Shown here one piece after another: positions 38,932 through 45,997 of a DNA stretch of 64,000 bases. The stretch lies in NCBI GenBank assembly GCA_018242765.1, contig JAFEBH010000008.1, forward strand, positions 1-64,000, read 5' to 3'. This DNA comes from Nitrospira sp. GTDB taxonomy: Bacteria > Nitrospirota > Nitrospiria > Nitrospirales > Nitrospiraceae. The notes below the pieces were generated by a model that did not search any database, had not been told where the DNA came from, and saw nothing but the letters and a program-made list of their open reading frames with translations. The position numbers and the translations under genes were made by a program. Positions within the stretch are counted from its first letter, which is position 1, and each line of letters begins with the position of its first letter.

Positions 38932-39073
38932 TTTTCGCACGTCTCGCTCATTGCGAAATCGCTCATATTCACTTGTTACATCGAAGACCACCATCAAACG
39001 CACGTTGCATTTGCCATCTAGTGCCTCACTGTGCGCAGTAATTCTTCTTTCTGTTTTCGCACACCTCGCTCAT
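38932..39073 (+). repeat. Pair of 20-bp direct repeats upstream of the carbonic-anhydrase-like gene
   Basis: TTTTCGCACGTCTCGCTCAT at 38932-38951 and TTTTCGCACACCTCGCTCAT at 39054-39073 match at 18 of 20 positions, 122 bp apart, 130 to 270 bp before the gene start. A partial copy (TGCGAAATCGCTCAT) follows the first. A palindrome-like ACTGTGCGCAGT lies between them at about 39028. They may be binding sites for an activator of the gene downstream. Confidence 0.5.
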
Positions 39074-39119
39074 CACTGTGTCACCTAAAGCCGTATGGAG
39101 TGAAGATAGGGTCTTGAGG

Positions 39120-39135
39120 AGGTATTTATTTTGCT
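39120..39135 (+). promoter_or_regulatory. Candidate sigma-54 promoter of the carbonic-anhydrase-like gene
   Basis: AGGTATTTATTTTGCT has GG and TTGCT at the spacing of the sigma-54 consensus (TGGCACG-N4-TTGCW). Transcription would begin near 39146, leaving a 60-base leader before ATG 39207. The interior of the element is AT-rich and deviates from consensus, so a chance match is possible. Confidence 0.45.
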
Positions 39136-39206
39136 TCCAGGTCTAGGCAAGAACAGGAAACCGATTGAAAGAAACTCTAGCCGCTCAATCCTGGAGGCAG
39201 ATCCTG

Positions 39207-40304
39207 ATGGGCAACTCGGCCTTGACTCAAGTAAGTCCAGACAGTTCGGTGATTCGAAACCTTCCCATACAACAGCGAATTGATTGGCTGATGGAACATG
39301 CCCGCCGCTATGCCCAGGTCTACCAGAGTCCGGAATCCTTTCTGGCGCGCGAACGGTACAGTGCGAAACATGACACTGCCATCATTGCCCTCAAATGCAT
39401 GGACGGGCGCCTCAATCTCTCCGTGGCCACCAATACCCCATCCGGAATTATCCAGCCGATCCGCAATATCGGCGGTCGCTTCGACATGGGATGGCCACAT
39501 TTCGGAGAGGTCATGACAGAGCAGGTCCAGCACATGGTCCGACATGGCCGACGTACGCTGGTCCTGATCAATTACCACTATTCAAAGGGTGATCAACATC
39601 GTGGCTGTGCGGGTTGGGGTTATAACACCGATGCCTCCCGGGACCATGCGCTGCGGACCAAACGGCAGGTTGAGGAGGTCTTCGGCTCGGCACACAGCAC
39701 GGTGTACCCCCTGGTCTGTGGATTCGAAACCGACGAGGACGCTCTGATTCTTCACGGAAGCAACCATCGTGACATCTTGGACCTCTCGACCGTTTCCACA
39801 CAAGATCTTGCTTCCTTGCCTGCCTCATTGTCTCGGCTGTATCCCGACATGCCCGAAGAGATGCAGGAGGATCTCTTGCCTCTCGTACAGGGCAACATCG
39901 CCCATATCGAGGAAATCCGAAAAAGCGACCGCACGCTGGAGATCGTCCATCACGAATGGATGATCGGTATTGGACGCGGGTTCCACTGGCTCCACATGCC
40001 GAACCTGGCGCTGATTATCGGCCCATACAGCCCAGAACTTGCCGATCCGCTCAGTAAAGCCGGTGGGATCATTGCGGCCAACATGCGAGACGACCGCATT
40101 CCCGATGATGGCTTTCTCCTGCTGTCCGTCGCCCCCTACCAAGAGGTCGGGGTCGATCGTGCACGTGCCACGCTCAAGAGCCGATTTATGGCTGATTTTG
40201 CCGCCCACATCATCCGTTCAGACCATGCCAAAATTGCGGACAAGATCAATATCCGTAAAGCAGTCCTCTCTTGGCACACGCGCGCACTGGAGCTGATTGT
40301 ATGA
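39207..40304 (+). CDS. Beta-carbonic-anhydrase-like protein, related to carboxysome-shell carbonic anhydrase type
   Basis: A 365-residue protein with a beta-carbonic-anhydrase zinc pattern: Cys64-x-Asp66-x-Arg68 in ALKCMDGRLN, a His (124 or 131) and Cys134 in YHYSKGDQHRGCAGWGYN. In beta enzymes the two Cys and the His bind zinc and the Asp/Arg pair gates it. The long N- and C-terminal additions and the wide Cys-His spacing recall the carboxysome-shell (CsoSCA) type rather than short beta enzymes. It would interconvert CO2 and bicarbonate in the cytoplasm. ATG 39207 has GGAGG 9 bases upstream; a TTG at 39165 is an alternative. No carboxysome genes are nearby; DabAB is 12 kb away. Activity is inferred, not shown. 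Confidence 0.65.
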   Translation: MGNSALTQVSPDSSVIRNLPIQQRIDWLMEHARRYAQVYQSPESFLARERYSAKHDTAIIALKCMDGRLNLSVATNTPSGIIQPIRNIGGRFDMGWPHFGEVMTEQVQHMVRHGRRTLVLINYHYSKGDQHRGCAGWGYNTDASRDHALRTKRQVEEVFGSAHSTVYPLVCGFETDEDALILHGSNHRDILDLSTVSTQDLASLPASLSRLYPDMPEEMQEDLLPLVQGNIAHIEEIRKSDRTLEIVHHEWMIGIGRGFHWLHMPNLALIIGPYSPELADPLSKAGGIIAANMRDDRIPDDGFLLLSVAPYQEVGVDRARATLKSRFMADFAAHIIRSDHAKIADKINIRKAVLSWHTRALELIV

Positions 40305-40401
40305 GCAAAAGACTCCCTCGCCATTGGACAATCATGAAACTATTTATCGGGAGCGAACTGATTTCAAGACAGATGACAAGCCACCATAATCGGAGCGGTC
40401 A

Positions 40402-40665
40402 ATGACACACAAAGATTCCTTGGCTTGGACTCGCCGGACATTTATGAAAACCTCTCTCGGTGGTGCCCTGCTCGCAGGCTATAAGTTATTGTGGCCATCG
40501 GCCGCGCAGGCTGGCAACCTACCCACCACAACCCAACGCCCAGACCGCGAAGTCATACACAATGTTGAGACAGATCCGTTTGGTGTCGCGGGACTAGGAG
40601 AGAGCGGCATGAGAAAATCACGCCTTGGATTCGAACTCTGTCCCGGCCGTACACCTGACAGGTAG
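40402..40665 (+). CDS. Short protein with a Tat signal, possibly truncated
   Basis: An 87-residue frame with a twin-arginine signal: TRRTFMK, a hydrophobic stretch (GGALLAGYKLLWP) and AAQA as a likely cleavage site. Only about 50 residues would remain after export, with one Cys and no recognised domain, so it may be the stump of a larger Tat-exported enzyme. The ribosome binding site is weak. It is convergent with selO. Confidence 0.45.
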   Translation: MTHKDSLAWTRRTFMKTSLGGALLAGYKLLWPSAAQAGNLPTTTQRPDREVIHNVETDPFGVAGLGESGMRKSRLGFELCPGRTPDR

Positions 40666-40679
40666 ATCATCAAGCTGAT

Positions 40680-42179
40680 TCAGGATGAACAACTGACTGC
40701 CAAGTGTTTCCCCCAGTTCGGTGGCGGGAGGGCGTAGGATTCCATACCCGGCTGGTCGGCAAAGGGAGTTTGGAGCAATGTGAAAAGTCGATCGACTTCA
40801 GAAAAGTCTTTGTGTTGTGCCTTCTCGATTGCGATCTGCGCAAGATAATTCCTCAGCACGTATTTGGGATTCACTCGATTCATTCGGTCACACCGTTCCT
40901 CGTCGCGGCTGCGTTCACGTCGCAATCGATCTCGATAACGTACCGCCCACTCGTCAAACCGCTCGTGGTTGAGAAAGTGCTCACGCACCTTCCCATGCAC
41001 CTCATCCTTCGATGTGGAGAATGTGTTCAACTCTCGAAACACCGTCGTGTAGTCCGCATGGCTCCCTTGAAGCAGTCCAAGGAAATCTCGAATCAGCTCC
41101 GCGTCTCCGGTCTGTTCATCCGCCAACCCGACTTTCTCCCTCATCTGCTTCTGATATTCCCGATCAAACAGCGGTTGATACGTCTCCAGACCTGCTTTGA
41201 GCGCTGTTTTCTCTGCCAACGGCAACAGCGTCTGAGCTAAGCAGCTCAGATTCCAGAGTCCGATAGAAGGCTGCTGGTTGAAGGCATAACGACCGTTGTA
41301 ATCAGAATGGTTGCAGATAAACCCCGCATCATAGTCATCCATAAACCCATACGGCCCATAATCCATCGTCAGACCGAGGATCGACATATTGTCCGTATTC
41401 ATCACCCCATGAGCCCAACCGACAGCCTGCCAGTGCGCGATCAACCTCGCGGTTCGTGCAACGACTTCGGTGAAGAAGTGCGCATACTTTTCGTCAACAT
41501 CGCGGAGGTGGGGGAAATGCTGGTCGATCACATAATCGGCCAGGGTTTTCAAATGGTCATATTGCTTTCGGTAATAGAACACTTCAAAGCTACCGAAGCG
41601 GACATGTGACGGCGCCATCCGAACCAACATTGCACCGGTTTCGATCTGCTCGCGATAGACCTTGTCGTCACTACCGACGATACACAGTGCCTGTGCAGTC
41701 GGAATGCCAAGCCCCTGCATCGCGGCACAACAGAGGTATTCACGGATCGTGGAGCGCAGCACGGCTCGACCATCCCCATCTCGAGAAAACGGCGTCATCC
41801 CCGCTCCTTTGAGGTGAAGATCCCACCGTTCACCTCGTTCGTTCGTCGCTTCTCCGAGGAGGATCGCACGCCCATCACCCAGCTGTGGGACATACACCCC
41901 GAATTGATGGCCTGAATACAGCATCGCGAGTGGCTCCATGCCCGGTGCGAGGACATTCCCGCCGAAGAGCGCTGCAAACTCTGGCCGCGTCAATTGCTCG
42001 GGGTCAAGGTCGATCAACTCAGCCGTAAACTGGTTGGCATGGATCAAATAGGGAGGCGCGCTAAATGGAGTTGGGTTCAATCGTGCATAAAACGCCTGGG
42101 GAAGACGGGCATAGGTATTATCAAAGGACAGCATTTCAAGTGTTCGCTGGATCATACCTTTCTGTATCACGACCCTCAT
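40680..42179 (-). CDS. selO: Protein adenylyltransferase SelO (YdiU)
   Basis: A 499-residue pseudokinase-fold enzyme that transfers AMP to protein hydroxyl groups. Family marks: LYSGHQFGVYVPQLGDGRAI, LHLKGAGMTPFSRDGDGRAV with LRSTIREYL, AHGVMNTDNMSILGLTMDYG (metal-binding DNM) and DYDAGFICNHSD. The C-terminus CSS has a Cys three residues from the end, the position that holds selenocysteine in many relatives. The ATG at 42179 has AAAGG nearby; an internal ATG at 42155 is an alternative start. SelO responds to redox stress. A ruined copy of its 3' end lies 2.4 kb away. Confidence 0.93.
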   Translation of the reverse strand: MRVVIQKGMIQRTLEMLSFDNTYARLPQAFYARLNPTPFSAPPYLIHANQFTAELIDLDPEQLTRPEFAALFGGNVLAPGMEPLAMLYSGHQFGVYVPQLGDGRAILLGEATNERGERWDLHLKGAGMTPFSRDGDGRAVLRSTIREYLCCAAMQGLGIPTAQALCIVGSDDKVYREQIETGAMLVRMAPSHVRFGSFEVFYYRKQYDHLKTLADYVIDQHFPHLRDVDEKYAHFFTEVVARTARLIAHWQAVGWAHGVMNTDNMSILGLTMDYGPYGFMDDYDAGFICNHSDYNGRYAFNQQPSIGLWNLSCLAQTLLPLAEKTALKAGLETYQPLFDREYQKQMREKVGLADEQTGDAELIRDFLGLLQGSHADYTTVFRELNTFSTSKDEVHGKVREHFLNHERFDEWAVRYRDRLRRERSRDEERCDRMNRVNPKYVLRNYLAQIAIEKAQHKDFSEVDRLFTLLQTPFADQPGMESYALPPPNWGKHLAVSCSS

Positions 42180-42353
42180 GGCCTTTGCTATGCCTTCAGT
42201 AGTTCGCGCGGAATGCGCTGTCCACTGAGCTGGCCAGTACTCGTCACGATCCAGGGCACTCCCTTGTCCACCTCTTGCCGCTCGACGATATCTTAGCTAC
42301 CTCGCTATACTATCCGTTTACGACGTGCCGCCGCCCCACAAGAGGAGCTCTGT

Positions 42354-44342
42354 GTGAAGCGCCGTACAACACCTCCCTCTCGGTTCAAAGATTCGACTCG
42401 TGCCAAACCGGAAATCGCCGCCGCTGAGGTATTGGCGTGGGTAAGCGATTGTCTGGAGGGTGGGCTGTGTCTTATGGCCAAGGGGATTCTAGTGTTTGAG
42501 AATTCACAATTCGGCGAACTGGTGGAAGCACCGACTTCGGACTCAGGCCAGTCTTCCACTCATGGGGCCTCGTTACGATCACAGCTCTTTGCTGATGCGA
42601 TGGGCTGGAATAAGAAAGCGCTGGGAGTACGGGGTAGCAAGACCTATCGTCTCCTGGATCGTCACGGTCAAACACTCGTCTACGAATGCCGCTACCACGT
42701 GGTCCCCTACCATGGGGAGACCGGCGTGCTGTTAGTCCTGCAGGACGTGACCGAACATACGGAGTTGGTGCAGGAAGCCTCCCAGATTGCCCGTTTCCAG
42801 TCGGTCCTCGCCCGGATCGGAACCCTGGCGGTCAGCGACGCTCCGGCACAGGAGCTCATGAATGAAGCGGTCAAACATACGGCGGAAGCGCTCCAGGTCG
42901 AACTCTGTAAGATTCTCGTTCAACGGGAGTCAGACGATCATCTCGCTGTCGTCGCAGGAATCGGTCTGGCCCCTGACCTGATCGGGAAGTTGACCATTGA
43001 AGGCGGTACCCATTCGCAAGCCGGCTACGCCATCCGTGAGCGACTGCCTGTCGTCGTCCGAGACCTGCGCAAGGAAACGCGCTTCACCCCCTCGAAACTG
43101 CTCACTGAGCACGGTGGCATCGCCGGCATGTGCGTGCCAATGTTGGTCGAGGACCGCGTCTATGGAGCCATGACGGCCCATTCAAAGTCGGTTCGTGATT
43201 ACACGGTCACGGAGCTCGAGTTTCTCTGTACCGTTGCCAATACGGTCGCGACGGTATTGGAACGACGGCGACGGGCCGATACACAGCGGGAGCTCTACCA
43301 TCGACTCTTCATGGCCGCGCAGGACGGGATCATGCTGACCGATACGGAGGGTTGTATCTTGGAATGGAACCCGGCACTCGAACGGATGACCGGTTGGACC
43401 AGCGAGGAGGCATTGGGCCAACGGCCTTCGCTTCTGAAGTCCGGGAAGCATGGCCAAGAATTTTACGACCGGCTTTGGCAAGCGCTCAGGGCGGGGCAGC
43501 CCTTCGTCGATCGGTTCGTGAATCGGCGGAAGGATGGGTCCGACTTCCTCGTGTGGGAGAGCGTGAGTCCCGTCAAGGACCGGGACGGCAAGACCCAGTC
43601 TTATATGGCCATCCTCACGGATTTGACCGAACGCGAACGCATGCTGGAGGCATTACGCCACGCCGAGCAGGTGAAATTGGTCGGCCAATTGACCGGTGGC
43701 ATTCTCCATGAGGTCCGCAATCCATTGATCGGGCTTGGCAGTCTGGCCACCCACCTCGCCGATCAGGAACACTTGCCGCAGACGGCGAGAGATCGTTGCC
43801 GGCTCATTGCTCGGGAAGCCTCCCGAATTGATGAACTGCTGGAGTCTCACTTAAGCCAACTTCGGCAGCGCCCGTTTGATCTCCATTCCTGCGATCTTCC
43901 CTCGCTTATCGATGACACCATGACCTTGCTGAAACCCAACTTGACCAAACAGAACGTTCGGGTACGAAAGACGATTGCCCCGGATCTGCCGTTGGTGGAG
44001 GCCTCCCGTGCGCATCTCCAACAGGTCTGCCTCAACATTACGATGAATGCGATCGACGCCATGCCGAACGGTGGAGACCTCACGATCACCATGCGAATGG
44101 AACCCCGACGAGGTCCTGGTGTGCTTCTTGCTTTCTCCGACACTGGAAAGGGGATTGCCCCAGGCGATCTCAAGCGGATTTTCGAGCCGTTCTTCACCAG
44201 TGGGAAGGCAAAAGGCGTTGGGCTTGGACTCACCATCACCCACGACATTATCGAACGGCATGGTGGTCAACTCGTGATCACAAGCCCTTCCGGCAGTGGC
44301 GCGGTGGTAGACGTGTGGCTTCCCTTGAAACCCGAGCGATAG
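42354..44342 (+). CDS. GAF/PAS sensor histidine kinase, partner of the NtrC-type regulator
   Basis: A soluble 662-residue kinase starting at GTG with GAGGAG upstream. An N-terminal PAS-like region (about 30-140) is followed by a GAF domain (about 165-320, EALQVELCKILVQRESDDHL) and a PAS domain (LFMAAQDGIMLTDTEGCILE) with PAC. The phospho-accepting His is in LTGGILHEVRNPLIGLG; the ATPase domain has NITMNAIDAMPNGG, FSDTGKGIAPGDL and GVGLGLTITHDIIERHGG. This is the NtrB-like style that pairs with sigma-54 activators; the regulator gene starts 1 bp after the stop. The GAF/PAS input implies a cytoplasmic small-molecule or redox signal. Confidence 0.93.
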   Translation: MKRRTTPPSRFKDSTRAKPEIAAAEVLAWVSDCLEGGLCLMAKGILVFENSQFGELVEAPTSDSGQSSTHGASLRSQLFADAMGWNKKALGVRGSKTYRLLDRHGQTLVYECRYHVVPYHGETGVLLVLQDVTEHTELVQEASQIARFQSVLARIGTLAVSDAPAQELMNEAVKHTAEALQVELCKILVQRESDDHLAVVAGIGLAPDLIGKLTIEGGTHSQAGYAIRERLPVVVRDLRKETRFTPSKLLTEHGGIAGMCVPMLVEDRVYGAMTAHSKSVRDYTVTELEFLCTVANTVATVLERRRRADTQRELYHRLFMAAQDGIMLTDTEGCILEWNPALERMTGWTSEEALGQRPSLLKSGKHGQEFYDRLWQALRAGQPFVDRFVNRRKDGSDFLVWESVSPVKDRDGKTQSYMAILTDLTERERMLEALRHAEQVKLVGQLTGGILHEVRNPLIGLGSLATHLADQEHLPQTARDRCRLIAREASRIDELLESHLSQLRQRPFDLHSCDLPSLIDDTMTLLKPNLTKQNVRVRKTIAPDLPLVEASRAHLQQVCLNITMNAIDAMPNGGDLTITMRMEPRRGPGVLLAFSDTGKGIAPGDLKRIFEPFFTSGKAKGVGLGLTITHDIIERHGGQLVITSPSGSGAVVDVWLPLKPER

Positions 44343-44343
44343 T

Positions 44344-45750
44344 ATGACCTGGCAACTGCTTCTCGTTGAAGATGAAGCGTCTGTTCGCGAAGCCTTCGCG
44401 CTGCGCCTCAGCGATCACGGGTATATGGTCCAGACCGCGAGTTCAGGCGAGGAGGCGCTTGGGCTGTTACGCACCGCTGAGCCGGATATTCTCGTACTTG
44501 ATCTGGTCATGCCGAACCTCACAGGCCTGGACGTGCTGGCCCGTGTCAAACAGACCTCGCCTAACTTATTGGTCATCCTGGTCACCGCGAGAGGCACGGT
44601 AAAGGACGCCGTTGAAGCGACGAAACTTGGTGCCTTTGACTTTGTCGCCAAATCCATCGACATGGAAGACCTCCTGCATGCACTGAGCAGAGCGACGCAA
44701 CTGCTCACGTTGCAGCGCCAGGTTCATGTGCAGAGCGGGCAAGACGCTGACCGATACGCGCTTGACCGCGTCATCGCCAAGAGCCCTGCCACTCAGATCT
44801 TCATGACTCAGGTCCGGGAGCTCGCCAATAATGACCGTGTCACCGTGTTGCTCCAAGGCGAGACCGGCACTGGGAAACAGTACATGGGGCGGGTGATCCA
44901 CTATAACAGCGCCAGAGCCAACAAACCCTGTATCGAAGTCGACTGTCCATCGATTCCACGGGAGCTCTTTGAGAGTGAACTCTTCGGCCACGAGAAAGGA
45001 TCATTTACTGGAGCTGTAGGTCGCAAAACTGGCTTGATCGAACTTGCGGAGGGAGGGACCCTCATGTTCGACGAGATCGGCGACCTCCCCCTCCCGTTGC
45101 AAGCGAAGCTGTTGCGGGTCATCGAGGAACGGACGCTCCGCCGCGTCGGGGGATCCGCCACGATCCCAGTGGATGTGCGTTTCATGGCGGCCACGAATCG
45201 CAATCTGAAGGAAGCGGTCACGAAAGGTGAGTTTCGTGAAGATCTCTATTTTCGACTGAACGTCGTGACTCTTGTGATCCCCCCCCTGCGTGAACGGCAG
45301 GACGATATCATTCCCTTGGCGGAGCAATTCATGACCCGTTCAGCCCTCTCGTTGAGGAAGCCGGTTCATCATCTGGGCGAGAGTGCACGAGCGATTCTGG
45401 GGCAGTACCATTTTCCAGGCAATGTGCGTGAGCTGAGTAATCTGATGGAGCGGGCGGTGCTCTTCTGTCCCGCGGAGACACTTGAAGCGATGCATTTCCC
45501 CTCCGATGTGCGAGAGACGCCCGTACGGCCGGTCACAGATGCCGTTCGTCATAAATCGGTGTTCTCTGATACCGCGAATGCCGATCACATCCATCTATCA
45601 TTCCGCCTCGGTGAATCCCTGTCTGACCTTGAGGACCGCATTATCAGTGAAGTATTGCAGCGGTCTGACGGAAATAAATCTCTGGCCGCCAAGCATCTTG
45701 GGATCACCCGTTGGATGCTGGATCGACGGCGAAAGCCCCATGCTGAGTGA
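44344..45750 (+). CDS. NtrC-family sigma-54-dependent response regulator
   Basis: A 468-residue activator with three domains. Receiver: acidic pair in LVEDEA and phospho-acceptor Asp53 (LVLDLVMPNLTG). AAA+ domain: Walker A GETGTGK (172-178), sigma-54-contact loop GSFTGA (219-224, Ser replaces the usual first Ala), Walker B LMFDEIG. C-terminal Fis-type HTH: RSDGNKSLAAKHLGITRWML. It would hydrolyse ATP to open sigma-54 promoters when phosphorylated by the kinase encoded just upstream. Tandem elements begin 7 bp after its stop and precede a sigma-54 promoter, making the downstream gene a likely target. Confidence 0.95.
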   Translation: MTWQLLLVEDEASVREAFALRLSDHGYMVQTASSGEEALGLLRTAEPDILVLDLVMPNLTGLDVLARVKQTSPNLLVILVTARGTVKDAVEATKLGAFDFVAKSIDMEDLLHALSRATQLLTLQRQVHVQSGQDADRYALDRVIAKSPATQIFMTQVRELANNDRVTVLLQGETGTGKQYMGRVIHYNSARANKPCIEVDCPSIPRELFESELFGHEKGSFTGAVGRKTGLIELAEGGTLMFDEIGDLPLPLQAKLLRVIEERTLRRVGGSATIPVDVRFMAATNRNLKEAVTKGEFREDLYFRLNVVTLVIPPLRERQDDIIPLAEQFMTRSALSLRKPVHHLGESARAILGQYHFPGNVRELSNLMERAVLFCPAETLEAMHFPSDVRETPVRPVTDAVRHKSVFSDTANADHIHLSFRLGESLSDLEDRIISEVLQRSDGNKSLAAKHLGITRWMLDRRRKPHAE

Positions 45751-45757
45751 GCATGGG
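45737..45757 (+). other. Stem-loop at the end of the response-regulator gene
   Basis: CCCATGCT and AGCATGGG pair over a 5-base loop that contains the stop codon. No T-run follows, so it is not a clear intrinsic terminator; it may slow decay or reading-through. Confidence 0.35.
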
Positions 45758-45797
45758 CGCACATTCGCACAGTGACCTGTGCACTGACACACAGCCT
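45757..45797 (+). promoter_or_regulatory. Two tandem candidate enhancer elements
   Basis: GCGCACATTCGCACAG (45757-45772) and GTGCACTGACACACAG (45779-45794) fit the pattern GYGYRY-N4-RCACAG shared with three elements upstream of dabB. Starts are 22 bp apart. They lie about 100-155 bp before the sigma-54 promoter at 45896, the usual position for NtrC-type binding sites. Confidence 0.6.
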
Positions 45798-45895
45798 ACC
45801 TTACATCCCCAGGGATAGCTGCAACACTACCACCCACTTTCCCCCGTTTCTGATGACACTCGAATAACTATTCCCCACCTTTTTCTGTAACACTC

Positions 45896-45911
45896 AGGAC
45901 TGGCGATTGCA
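45896..45911 (+). promoter_or_regulatory. Sigma-54 promoter of the exported protein gene
   Basis: AGGACTGGCGATTGCA has GG and TTGCA exactly spaced (GG-N10-GC) for sigma-54. Start of transcription would be near 45922, 76 bases before the ATG. Upstream enhancer-like repeats support it. Confidence 0.6.
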
Positions 45912-45997
45912 TCAAATAATGACGCCACTGCGACCACAACTGGCATCACCGCACCGGTGATCGTTCTTGATCTTCTTACTGTCTCGGAGCACGAACC

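Noticed and set aside
38825-39088. 87-codon frame upstream of the carbonic-anhydrase-like gene
   Set aside because: It runs through the direct repeats, lacks a ribosome binding site and has no protein likeness.
42250-42275. GGGCACTCCCTTGT upstream of the histidine kinase as a sigma-54 promoter
   Set aside because: The GG and TTG blocks are one base too close for the consensus and the -12 GC is missing.
45737-45757. Hairpin at the end of the response-regulator gene as an intrinsic terminator
   Set aside because: It contains the stop codon in its loop and has no T-run; kept only as a stem-loop.
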